From the NCBI RefSeq assembly GCF_004349355.1, contig NZ_SMFK01000004.1:66608-130607 (forward strand): a stretch of 64,000 nt of DNA. The letters are read 5' to 3'. Source of the DNA: Flavobacterium cellulosilyticum. Lineage in GTDB: Bacteria > Bacteroidota > Bacteroidia > Flavobacteriales > Flavobacteriaceae. The notes beneath the pieces are model-generated. The model did no database searches and was not told the DNA's origin. It saw nothing but the letters and a program-made list of their open reading frames with translations. Positions 24,414 through 31,848 of the stretch are shown one piece after another. Numbering within the stretch: position 1 is the first letter of the stretch; each line of letters begins with the position of its first letter. The position numbers and the translations under genes were made by a program.

Positions 24414-25742
24414 ATGGAAAACAGAAAAAAAGTAGCGTTCTACACGCTAGGCTGCAAATTGAATTTTTCGGAAACTTCTACCATTGCCCGAAATTTTGAA
24501 GACGAAGGTTTTGACCGCGTCGATTTTGAAGAAGTGGCCGATATGTATGTTATCAACACTTGTTCGGTAACTGAAAATGCCGACAAACAATTCAAGCAAG
24601 TTGTAAAAAAAGCAATGAAACTCAATAACAAAGCTTTTGTTGCTGCCATTGGTTGTTATGCCCAATTAAAACCCGAAGAATTAGCCAATGTTGATGGAGT
24701 TGATTTAGTTCTTGGTGCCACTGAAAAGTTTAAAATCACCGATTATATTAATGATTTGTCCAAAAATGATTTTGGCGAAGTGCATTCTTGCGAAATTGCA
24801 GAAGCCGATTTTTATGTAGGCAGTTATTCTATTGGCGACAGAACTCGTGCTTTCTTGAAAGTACAAGACGGTTGCGATTATAAATGTACCTATTGTACGA
24901 TTCCTTTGGCAAGAGGAATTTCGAGAAGTGATGAGCTCGAAAATGTCTTGAAAAATGCCAAAGATATCTCTGCCCAAAACATCAAGGAAATTGTCTTGAC
25001 AGGTGTGAACATTGGGGATTATGGAAAAGGGGAATTTGGAAACAAAAAACACGAACACACTTTTTTGGAATTGGTTCAAGCTTTAGATACGGTGGAAGGC
25101 ATCGAAAGATTGCGAATTTCCTCTATTGAACCCAATTTATTGAAAAATGAAACCATAGAATTTGTGTCGAAAAGTCGCACTTTTGTACCTCATTTTCATA
25201 TTCCTTTGCAATCCGGAAGCAATGAAATTCTGAAGTTGATGAAACGCCGTTACCAACGTGAAATATATACCGAAAGAGTGAATAAAATTCGAGAAGTAAT
25301 GCCTGATGCTTGCATTGGTGTAGATGTAATTGTTGGTTTTCCTGGTGAAACCGACGAACATTTCTTGGAAACCTATCATTTCTTGAATGATATGAATATT
25401 TCTTATTTGCACGTTTTCACGTATTCCGAGCGTGATAATACCGAAGCTGCTGGAATGGAAGGTGTAGTTCCGGCTAATGTTCGCGCCAAAAGAAGTAAAA
25501 TGTTGCGCAGTTTGTCTGTAAAAAAACGCCGAGCTTTTTATGAAAGCCAGATTGGAACGAACAGAACGGTTCTTTTTGAAGGTGAAAATAAAGAAGGTTA
25601 TATTCATGGATTTACCGAAAATTATGTTCGTGTAAAAACGCCTTGGAACCCAGAATTAGTGAACAGTTTGCACGATATTAATTTGACTAAAATTGATGAA
25701 GATGGAAGTGTTCGAATGGCTTTTTTGAAGGTGGAAGTTTAA
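24414..25742 (+). CDS. mtaB: tRNA t6A37 methylthiotransferase MtaB
   Basis: 442 residues. Radical SAM enzyme that converts t6A37 to ms2t6A37 in tRNA. N-terminal cluster ligands C14, C50, C81; radical SAM cluster C154, C158, C161 in GCDYKCTYC; the LQSGSNEILKLMKRRY block and a C-terminal TRAM domain (FEGENKEGYIHGFTENYVRV). Its substrate t6A needs Sua5, encoded at 57075-58034. Followed by a strong terminator. Confidence 0.95.
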   Translation: MENRKKVAFYTLGCKLNFSETSTIARNFEDEGFDRVDFEEVADMYVINTCSVTENADKQFKQVVKKAMKLNNKAFVAAIGCYAQLKPEELANVDGVDLVLGATEKFKITDYINDLSKNDFGEVHSCEIAEADFYVGSYSIGDRTRAFLKVQDGCDYKCTYCTIPLARGISRSDELENVLKNAKDISAQNIKEIVLTGVNIGDYGKGEFGNKKHEHTFLELVQALDTVEGIERLRISSIEPNLLKNETIEFVSKSRTFVPHFHIPLQSGSNEILKLMKRRYQREIYTERVNKIREVMPDACIGVDVIVGFPGETDEHFLETYHFLNDMNISYLHVFTYSERDNTEAAGMEGVVPANVRAKRSKMLRSLSVKKRRAFYESQIGTNRTVLFEGENKEGYIHGFTENYVRVKTPWNPELVNSLHDINLTKIDEDGSVRMAFLKVEV

Positions 25743-25766
25743 AATAATTACAAAATATACTCATGG

Positions 25767-25805
25767 AAGGCTTTCAAATTATTGCTATTTGAAAGCCTTT
25801 TTTTT
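25767..25805 (+). terminator. Terminator of mtaB
   Basis: Perfect 13-bp stem AAGGCTTTCAAAT (25767-25779) with 25787-25799 and a T-run. Confidence 0.9.
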
Positions 25806-25866
25806 GCAGAAGTAGTAAGTTCCTGTTTTAGGAAATTCTTTTTAGATTTAATTTCATAAATTAGCA

Positions 25867-25957
25867 GATAGCCCTGATAGTAGCGGCATCTTTTATGTTC
25901 TTTCTTTAAGAACATAAAAATACAGCGGATAGCAGGAGATTGCTCCTAGAAAATAAT
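25867..25957 (+). repeat. AGCCCTGAT element, copy 1
   Basis: Begins GATAGCCCTGATAG then AGCGGCATC, has a perfect 12-bp hairpin TTTTATGTTCTT/AAGAACATAAAA (25891-25902, 25908-25919), and ends TACAGCGGATAGCAGGAGA. The same end motifs flank different palindromes at 35232-35322, 61816-61914 and 63722-63790. Lies between mtaB and ppk2. Confidence 0.8.
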
Positions 25958-25980
25958 ATATAAATTAATACCAACCCAGT

Positions 25981-26859
25981 ATGAAGTCTATAAATCCAGA
26001 TAATTTTAGAGTTACAGGCAAAATTGAATTGTCGAAAATTTCAACCAATTTGTTTAATGAGGCGAGTGATGACGATAAGGAGAAGAAGCTAGGCAAGGTG
26101 CAAGTGAAGTTGAGCAAATTGCAAGATGTGATGTATGCGCACAACCGCTACGGGGTTTTGATTTGTTTGCAAGGCATGGATACCTCGGGGAAAGACAGTT
26201 TGATTCGGGAAGTTTTTAAGGAATTTAATTCTCGTGGGGTGGTGGTACATAGTTTTAAAACGCCCAATTCGAATGAACTAGAACACGATTATTTGTGGCG
26301 GCATTATTTGGCTTTGCCAGAAAAAGGGAAATTTGCTGTTTTTAATAGAACACATTACGAAAATGTTTTGGTTACCCGAGTCCATCCCGAATATATCCTA
26401 AATGAAAATTTGCCTGGGATTGAAAAAGTGGCAGATATTACTCCTGAATTTTGGCAAAATAGGATGGAACAGATTAATAATTTTGAACGTCACATTTCGC
26501 AAAACGGAACGATTGTGATGAAATTTTACTTTCATTTGAGTAAAGAGGAACAACGCAAACGATTATTAAGACGATTGAAAGAGGAAGATCACAACTGGAA
26601 ATTTTCGCCTGGTGACCTGAAAGAACGGGCGTATTGGGATGAATATATGAAATACTATGAGGAAGCAATCAATAATACCTCGACAGAAATTGCGCCTTGG
26701 TATATTATTCCTTCTGACGATAAAGAGATGGCGCGTTATATTGTAGCGAAAATTATATGGGAAGAAATGCAAAAACACGACGATATTAAAGAACCTGAAT
26801 TAGACGATAAAGTGAAAGCTAATATTGAGGATTATAAAAAACAATTGGAAAAGGAGTGA
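25981..26859 (+). CDS. PPK2-family polyphosphate kinase
   Basis: 292 residues. Walker A GMDTSGKDS (65-73), followed by the lid-region block AVFNRTHYENVLVTRVHPE and SPGDLKERAYWDEYM. These enzymes move phosphate between polyphosphate and nucleotides. The Walker B aspartate of many PPK2 proteins (FDRSWY-type) appears as asparagine here (FNRTHY), a variant I recall in related Bacteroidota sequences; which nucleotide is used cannot be told. Cytosolic. Followed by a hexamer-repeat tract. Confidence 0.9.
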   Translation: MKSINPDNFRVTGKIELSKISTNLFNEASDDDKEKKLGKVQVKLSKLQDVMYAHNRYGVLICLQGMDTSGKDSLIREVFKEFNSRGVVVHSFKTPNSNELEHDYLWRHYLALPEKGKFAVFNRTHYENVLVTRVHPEYILNENLPGIEKVADITPEFWQNRMEQINNFERHISQNGTIVMKFYFHLSKEEQRKRLLRRLKEEDHNWKFSPGDLKERAYWDEYMKYYEEAINNTSTEIAPWYIIPSDDKEMARYIVAKIIWEEMQKHDDIKEPELDDKVKANIEDYKKQLEKE

Positions 26860-26872
26860 GGATGCGGAAAAC

Positions 26873-26960
26873 TCAATGGCAATGGCAATGTCAATGGCAA
26901 TATCAATGTCAATGGGAATAACAATATCAATGGAAAGATTCAATAGCAATTGCAATGACA
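26873..26960 (-). repeat. CAATGG/ATTGCC simple-repeat tract, locus 1
   Basis: Imperfect hexamers CAATGG, CAATGT, CAATAT in about 14 units between ppk2 and its terminator. Related tracts lie at 27698-27762, 28014-28073 and 56901-57000. Confidence 0.85.
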
Positions 26961-26974
26961 AAAAAATGCTAAAA

Positions 26975-27001
26975 AAAATGCGCTGAAGTTCAGCGCATTT
27001 T
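26975..27001. terminator. Bidirectional terminator between ppk2 and the barrel gene
   Basis: Perfect inverted repeat AAAATGCGCTGAA (26975-26987) and 26989-27001, with an A-run on the left and T-run on the right. Confidence 0.85.
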
Positions 27002-27018
27002 AAATATATTTTTAATTT

Positions 27019-27570
27019 TTACAAATCGAATCCGTAGGCTAGACGAACTCCTAATTGGCCAACACCTTTACCTTGAGAACCGTCATTATTTACACGTGCA
27101 AAGTCATTATAATGTTCATATCGCAAGGAGATATCGACGTATTTTGTAGCATAGCCAATACTTGGTGCTAAGATTAAAGAAGTGCCATGGTAACCGTTCG
27201 TTACTGCAAATGCTGCACCCGCTTCACCCATTAGGTAAAATTGATCATTCCAAACAAACGCTTTGAATCCTGCTTTTGCCGGAATAAATCCCAAATCAGA
27301 TCCATCAGCTTTACTTACAAATAGATTAGTGAATCCAGTTGTCAAGGTAAGAGAGTATCTTTTTGAAAGGTCATACTGTAATCTCGCATCAGCACCTAGA
27401 GCTAATTTGTAGGGATCGTCAAATGCGTATCCAGCATTGAGGCCAAATCCCATTTTGAATCCTTGATCGTAGTTTTTGGCGTTTTGAACTTCTTGAGCAT
27501 TTGAATTATTTGCAAATAATAGTGCAATTGCAAATAGAAAGACCATTTTAATTTTTCCTGTAGTTCTCAT
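27019..27570 (-). CDS. Outer-membrane beta-barrel protein
   Basis: 183 residues. Signal peptide ending NNSNAQ (about 25), then strands such as FKMGFGLNAGYAF, LALGADARLQYDLS, YSLTLTTGFTNLF, QLGVRLAYGFDL that match a small eight-stranded OmpA/OmpW-like barrel. No periplasmic domain. Function unknown. A -7 box lies 64 nt upstream and a 12-mer repeat tract lies about 130 nt upstream. Confidence 0.85.
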   Translation of the reverse strand: MRTTGKIKMVFLFAIALLFANNSNAQEVQNAKNYDQGFKMGFGLNAGYAFDDPYKLALGADARLQYDLSKRYSLTLTTGFTNLFVSKADGSDLGFIPAKAGFKAFVWNDQFYLMGEAGAAFAVTNGYHGTSLILAPSIGYATKYVDISLRYEHYNDFARVNNDGSQGKGVGQLGVRLAYGFDL

Positions 27571-27633
27571 AATCGTTTAAATTTGGTTATTTGATTTTTT
27601 TATGATGTGTAATTACTATCATAACATCCTGGA

Positions 27634-27641
27634 CAAATGTA
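27634..27641 (-). promoter_or_regulatory. -7 box TACATTTG for the barrel gene
   Basis: Minus-strand TAnnTTTG match 64 nt before the start at 27570. Confidence 0.45.
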
Positions 27642-27697
27642 TCGCCGAGCCTTTGCTGATTTGTTATAGAATTATTTGAGATTGTTATATAATTAAA

Positions 27698-27762
27698 GGC
27701 AATGGCAAAATTCAATATCAATTTCAATGGCAATTTCAATGGCAATAACAATGAAAATGGCA
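27698..27762 (-). repeat. CAATGG/ATTGCC simple-repeat tract, locus 2
   Basis: Units GGCAAT and TTCAAT alternate, giving about five imperfect 12-mers. It is upstream of the barrel gene, and on that gene's coding strand reads ATTGCC, the same relative orientation as loci 3 and 4. Confidence 0.85.
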
Positions 27763-27845
27763 TATTTTAATGTAAATATCAAATTTAAATTTTTGGTTTT
27801 ACAAGTATTTGTGTAGAAGAGCTAAAACAATTTAGTATAAAAAAA

Positions 27846-27918
27846 ATTAAACCATTAAGTTAGTTGAGAAAAATAAGTTTTGATTTTTCTTAATTCCTCT
27901 TAAATAACGTAATGTTTT
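27846..27918. repeat. AACCATTA imperfect palindrome
   Basis: Left TTAAACCATTAAGTTA and right TAACGTAATGTTTTAA are imperfect reverse complements, with AAAATAAGTTTTGATTTTTCTTAAT between. It matches the outline of the perfect palindrome at 240-307 (AACCATTACGTAAT ... ATTACGTAATGGTT). The 60-codon reading frame over it is not a credible gene. Confidence 0.55.
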
Positions 27919-28013
27919 AAAAAAAATATGTTCACAACTTATCCGTCCGAACCAAATTTTAAATCCATCTTGAATCCTAAATCGGTATTGTAGTGCTTTT
28001 TCTTTCTTTTCTT

Positions 28014-28073
28014 TCATTTTCTTTGCCATTGAAATTGCTATTTTTTTTTCATTGCCATTGCCATTGCCATTGC
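28014..28073 (+). repeat. ATTGCC simple-repeat tract, locus 3
   Basis: TTGCCATTGAAATTGC, a T-run, then four ATTGCC hexamers in a row up to 28073. The last units form the spacer of the MATE promoter at 28052-28082. Confidence 0.9.
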
Positions 28074-28082
28074 ATACCTTTG
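28052..28082 (+). promoter_or_regulatory. MATE gene promoter inside the repeat: TTG-N20-TACCTTTG
   Basis: -7 box TACCTTTG at 28075-28082. A TTG sits at 28052-28054 at the right spacing and is provided by the ATTGCC repeat. Distance to the start codon is 19 nt. Confidence 0.6.
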
Positions 28083-28101
28083 CCCACTCAAAAAAAATAA
28101 A

Positions 28102-29484
28102 TTGAAATTAGCTGCTTACACAAAAGAGTTCTCCTATAATCTGCGATTGGCTTATCCCGTAATGTTAGGCATGCTGGGACATACTTTAATAGGCATTGTA
28201 GACAATTTTATGGTTGGGAATTTGGGTTCTACAGAACTAGCTGCGGTTTCATTAGGTAATAGTTTTATATTCATAGGATTGTCTTTAGGAATTGGTTTTT
28301 CGACTGCGATTACCCCTTTAATTGCTGAAGCAGATGCTGAAAAAGACGATGCAACTATTCGAACTACTTTTCATCACGGCTTGTTGTTGTGTGTTATTTT
28401 AGGAATAGCGGTTTTCTTTTCGATTGTTTTGGCAAAGCCTTTAATGAATTTAATGGACCAACCAGAAGCGGTTGTTGCAATGGCAACACCATATATTGAT
28501 TGGGTTGCCTTTTCCTTGATTCCGGTAATAATTTTTCAAGGCTATAAACAATTTGCTGATGGATTATCGCAAACTAAACCTTCGATGTATGCGATTTATT
28601 TGGCCAATGTGGTACATGTATTTTTTAATTATGTATTGATTTATGGAGTTTGGGGTTTCCCTAAATTAGGAATTCTAGGAGCGGCATTAGGAACCGTAAT
28701 TTCCAGAATAATGATGCTGGTTTTTCTGCACTTTATTTTAAAAATGGACCCAAAAATCAATAAATATTTTCAAGATTTTAGTTTTCAAGAAATTCGAAAA
28801 TCAATATTAAAAAAAATAGTAAGTCTTGGATTTCCCTCAGCCATGCAAATGTTGTTTGAGGTAACTTTGTTTACAGCGGCCATTTGGTTGTCAGGATCAC
28901 TGGGAAAAAACAGTCAGGCGGCAAATCAAATAGCTTTGACAATGGCTTCTACCACTTTTATGTTTGCTATGGGATTGAGTGTGACATCGATGATACGGGT
29001 GAGTAATCAGAAAGGCTTACGAGATTATAAAAAACTAATTCTTGTGGCCCGATCGATATTTTTATTAGCCATTATACTCGAAGCGTTTTTTGGGTTGTTC
29101 TTTGTGATTTTTCATAATTACTTACCTCATTTATTTTTGAATATGACAGATGCTTCACAAGCAGTGGACAATCAGGAAATCATTAGGATTACGGCACAAT
29201 TGCTTTTAGTAGCAGCGGTTTTCCAAATTTCAGATGGAATTCAAGTAGTCGTTTTAGGCGCTTTGCGAGGCTTACAGGATGTGAAAATTCCAATGTATAT
29301 TACTTTTGTGGCGTATTGGCTTATTGGTTTTCCAGTATCTTTTTATTTAGGTCGTCAAACAGAACTAGGTGCAGTAGGAATTTGGATAGGACTTTTGGCG
29401 GGACTTACTGCTTCCGCTTTATTTTTGTACCTTCGCTTCACGAGATTAACAAAAAAATTGATATTAGAAAACGTCCAAAAATAG
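28102..29484 (+). CDS. MATE-family multidrug efflux transporter
   Basis: 460 residues with about 12 membrane segments in two similar halves (LRLAYPVMLGMLGHTLIGIV at the front and IVSLGFPSAMQMLFEVTLFT near 240-260). MATE exporters use Na+ or H+ gradients to expel cationic compounds. The start is a TTG (TTGAAATTAGCT) because no ATG is available before the conserved N-terminus; it fits the promoter 19 nt upstream. Expression may depend on the repeat tract in that promoter. Confidence 0.9.
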   Translation: MKLAAYTKEFSYNLRLAYPVMLGMLGHTLIGIVDNFMVGNLGSTELAAVSLGNSFIFIGLSLGIGFSTAITPLIAEADAEKDDATIRTTFHHGLLLCVILGIAVFFSIVLAKPLMNLMDQPEAVVAMATPYIDWVAFSLIPVIIFQGYKQFADGLSQTKPSMYAIYLANVVHVFFNYVLIYGVWGFPKLGILGAALGTVISRIMMLVFLHFILKMDPKINKYFQDFSFQEIRKSILKKIVSLGFPSAMQMLFEVTLFTAAIWLSGSLGKNSQAANQIALTMASTTFMFAMGLSVTSMIRVSNQKGLRDYKKLILVARSIFLLAIILEAFFGLFFVIFHNYLPHLFLNMTDASQAVDNQEIIRITAQLLLVAAVFQISDGIQVVVLGALRGLQDVKIPMYITFVAYWLIGFPVSFYLGRQTELGAVGIWIGLLAGLTASALFLYLRFTRLTKKLILENVQK

Positions 29485-29557
29485 TGTGTGACCTGTTTAA
29501 TTGTAAACTTCCAATACAATCAAACGTTTAATCTGTAAATAAATTAAATTATAAAAA

Positions 29558-30466
29558 ATGATATTATTAATTATTATTGGGGTTATTTTACTGATTGTGA
29601 GTTTTACATTAAAAAGTGATGTTAGAAATCCGCTTGCTAAATTTTCGAATATTTTTAAAATAGTTGGAATTTTAATCATTGCATTAGGTATTTTTTCTTC
29701 GATGTTCAAGCAAATAGATGCTGGGAAAGTTGGAGTTAAAGCTTTATATGGAAGTGTGCAGTCTGATGTTTTAGAAAGCGGTTTGCATATTATAAATCCA
29801 CTTTTGGAAGTAACTGATTTTGATATTCAAACGCAAAACTACACTATGTCTGCTGATAAAAGTGAAGGTGCACAACAAGGAGATGATGCTATTCGAGTTT
29901 TGTCTAATGACGGATTGGAAGTAGTTATAGATTTGACTGTTTTGTATAAAATTTCCCCTATGGATGCACCTACAATTTTCAAACAAATTGGTTTAAATTA
30001 TACTGATAAAATTGTTCGACCTGTAACAAGAACCCGTATTCGTGACAACGCTGTTTATTATGATGCCGTGGCTTTGTATTCAACCAAAAGAAATGAATTT
30101 CAAGATCGAATTTTTAAAAATATTGAAGCAGATTTCAAATCAAGAGGGTTGATTTTAGAGCAATTATTGATTAGAAATATTAATCTGCCTACGTCAGTAA
30201 AAGCATCTATCGAAAGTAAAATTAATGCCGAACAGGATGCCCAAAAAATGACTTTCGTACTTCAAAAAGAAAAACAAGAAGCAGAACGAAAAAGAGTGGA
30301 AGCCCAAGGTATCGCGGATTATCAAAAAATTATTTCAACTGGTTTAACAGATAAACAATTGCAATACGAACAAATTAAAGCTCAAAAGGAAATCGCTACT
30401 TCTGCCAATGCTAAAGTTATCTTTATGGGAAAAGGGAGTGCGCCAGTGATTCTTTCCGATAAATAG
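29558..30466 (+). CDS. Prohibitin/SPFH-family membrane protein
   Basis: 302 residues. Two short hydrophobic stretches at the N-terminus (1-20 and 33-50), then an SPFH domain (DAGKVGVKALYGSVQSDVL, GLEVVIDLTVLYKISP, TRIRDNAVYYDAVALYSTKR split at its middle) and a C-terminal coiled coil rich in Q, K and E. Such proteins form ring-like membrane assemblies and modulate proteases or lipid order. No partner gene (NfeD or FtsH) is adjacent. Confidence 0.92.
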   Translation: MILLIIIGVILLIVSFTLKSDVRNPLAKFSNIFKIVGILIIALGIFSSMFKQIDAGKVGVKALYGSVQSDVLESGLHIINPLLEVTDFDIQTQNYTMSADKSEGAQQGDDAIRVLSNDGLEVVIDLTVLYKISPMDAPTIFKQIGLNYTDKIVRPVTRTRIRDNAVYYDAVALYSTKRNEFQDRIFKNIEADFKSRGLILEQLLIRNINLPTSVKASIESKINAEQDAQKMTFVLQKEKQEAERKRVEAQGIADYQKIISTGLTDKQLQYEQIKAQKEIATSANAKVIFMGKGSAPVILSDK

Positions 30467-30479
30467 TTTTTTTTCTGTT

Positions 30480-30583
30480 AATCGGTTAAGGAAAGGTTAA
30501 TAAAAGTTTAATCTAAAAGATGATACTAACTCAGTTAACCAAATAACCAGTTAACCAATTAAACAAATAATCAATTAAACAAA
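30480..30583. repeat. Degenerate GGTTAA/TTAACC repeat cluster
   Basis: Left part has GGTTAAGG, AGGTTAAT, AGTTTAAT; right part has AGTTAACCA, AGTTAACCA, AATTAAACA units. Together they form a diffuse inverted repeat in front of the 76-codon gene at 30589. Confidence 0.55.
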
Positions 30584-30588
30584 CAAAA

Positions 30589-30819
30589 ATGGAATTACCA
30601 AAATTTTTACTAGGTGACAACACGGATTTTCCGGAAGATATTTTCATCATTCATCTTGATTATCCACGGTTTATTATCAATCTTAAAGATGATGAGGTGG
30701 AGTTTATGGAAGAAGCCGAAGATCTTGATGAAGGCGAATTGAATGTAGAAATGGAAGGTTTGATAGAACAAGCAAATGCCTTTTACGATAGAGAAATGGA
30801 ACGTTATGAGAAAGAGTAA
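30589..30819 (+). CDS. Small acidic conserved protein
   Basis: 76 residues, very acidic, beginning MELPKFLLGDNTDFPEDIFI, with a long Glu/Asp-rich helix after residue 38. No signal peptide or membrane segment. I recall similar short proteins across Flavobacteriaceae without a function. It ends with a strong terminator that overlaps a meaB relic. Confidence 0.75.
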   Translation: MELPKFLLGDNTDFPEDIFIIHLDYPRFIINLKDDEVEFMEEAEDLDEGELNVEMEGLIEQANAFYDREMERYEKE

Positions 30820-30831
30820 GTTTCTCTTTTA

Positions 30832-30895
30832 TTACTTTTCTAATAAATTGTAAGCGGCTGCAAAAGGTGAAATTTCTACCTTTTGCAGCCGCTTT
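30832..30895 (-). pseudogene. Relic of a meaB 3' end
   Basis: Read on the minus strand, codons give LQKVEISPFAAAYNLLEK then stop. The intact meaB (31849-32937) ends AVQKNEISPFAAAQKLLKK before its last residues. From QK onwards 13 of 17 residues agree and the stop is in nearly the same place. It is in the same orientation as meaB, 1 kb past its stop, with one gene (31065-31829) between. The relic coincides with the terminator hairpin of the 30589 gene. Confidence 0.7.
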
Positions 30896-30898
30896 TTT
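30852..30898. terminator. Strong terminator after the small acidic gene
   Basis: Perfect 17-bp stem AAGCGGCTGCAAAAGGT (30852-30868) with 30878-30894 and a T-run to 30898. The stem lies inside the meaB-like relic; the homologous part of intact meaB (around 31881-31925) can also form an imperfect version of the same hairpin. Confidence 0.9.
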
Positions 30899-31064
30899 TA
30901 TGCGTATTGTTTTTTTATTTTTTTTCAAAATAACTATACTTTCAAATGATTTATAGTGTAATTTTAATATGGTGAAAAGTAACTTTTATTCAATAAAAAA
31001 GAATGAAGGGTAACAAAAAACATCATAACTTTATATAGTACCATAAACCAATAATTTTATCAAA

Positions 31065-31829
31065 ATGAAAAATATGAAAAAATCAATAGGGATTGTAATT
31101 CTAACTAGCTGTAGTTTTACATTAGTACAAGCACAAGCGCTTACAGCAGAAAGAAAAGGCTGGGATGGAACCGTAAAAGGAGGGAGTAAAACGGAAACAG
31201 AATCCTCTCATAAAAGCATCAATAACATCAATAGTACTATGCCAAATAGAATTTCGATGAATGTTACTGTAGCTAAACAGACTCAAGGCGCAACTTTTGG
31301 CGAAAAAGTAAGTGCTGGTAAAATAAATGTTACACTTATAAATGGTGGTTGTGTGGTTTTATTTCCTTCTAATGAAGGGTATGACGTTAATACATCTCGG
31401 TTAAGCATCAAAACACTGTCTCCAAGTGAGAGTCATGCTTTTGGAGAGAAAGTAAATCATGGCTTACACGCTGCTGGTGGTGCATTGGCATCAGGTGCAT
31501 CATTATTAGGGGGAGCTTTACCGGGAGGAGCTGTTATTTCGGCGGCAGTTTCTAGCGTTGGCAGCTTAGCTGGTGCTGGAGGTGGAGCGGCTGCAGCCTC
31601 GTATGCAAGGACAGAAAAACAGGTTTTTAAGATACAGGATGATGAAAATGATGCTAAATTAGAATTGCAAGATGGCGAATATGAATTAGCTTTTGTAATT
31701 GTAGAAAATTCTACCTCTGGATTAAAAGACACCTTAAAAACTCAAGTTCGTATTGGCTTTTCTGTCGAAAATGGTGTTTTGAAAACGAAACACGATACAG
31801 CCAAAAATTCAGTAGGAAACATTCGTTAA
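31065..31829 (+). CDS. Exported protein with a Gly/Ala-rich core, unknown function
   Basis: 254 residues. Signal peptide ending near VQAQA (25). A central stretch (about 143-184) is almost only G, A, S, V and L (ALASGASLLGGALPGG, AGAGGGAAAAS) and could be a glycine-zipper-like membrane-active segment. It is flanked by soluble regions (GATFGEKVSAGKINVTLING; FGEKVNHGLHAAGG). I do not recognise the family. It lies between the meaB relic and intact meaB, so it was probably inserted there. Confidence 0.75.
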   Translation: MKNMKKSIGIVILTSCSFTLVQAQALTAERKGWDGTVKGGSKTETESSHKSINNINSTMPNRISMNVTVAKQTQGATFGEKVSAGKINVTLINGGCVVLFPSNEGYDVNTSRLSIKTLSPSESHAFGEKVNHGLHAAGGALASGASLLGGALPGGAVISAAVSSVGSLAGAGGGAAAASYARTEKQVFKIQDDENDAKLELQDGEYELAFVIVENSTSGLKDTLKTQVRIGFSVENGVLKTKHDTAKNSVGNIR

Positions 31830-31848
31830 CTTCATTTGTAAGTAGAAA

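Noticed and set aside
26873..27762. CRISPR-like array in the 26.9-27.8 kb repeats
   Set aside because: Repeats are contiguous 6- to 12-mers without unique spacers, and no cas genes are present.
27847..28029. 60-codon minus-strand frame MAKKMKEKKEK
   Set aside because: Covers an imperfect palindrome and a repeat tract; composition is low complexity and there is no family resemblance.
30704..30928. 74-codon minus-strand frame over the 30589 gene and its terminator
   Set aside because: Shadow of the acidic gene and hairpin. The real minus-strand signal there is the short meaB-like relic in a different frame.
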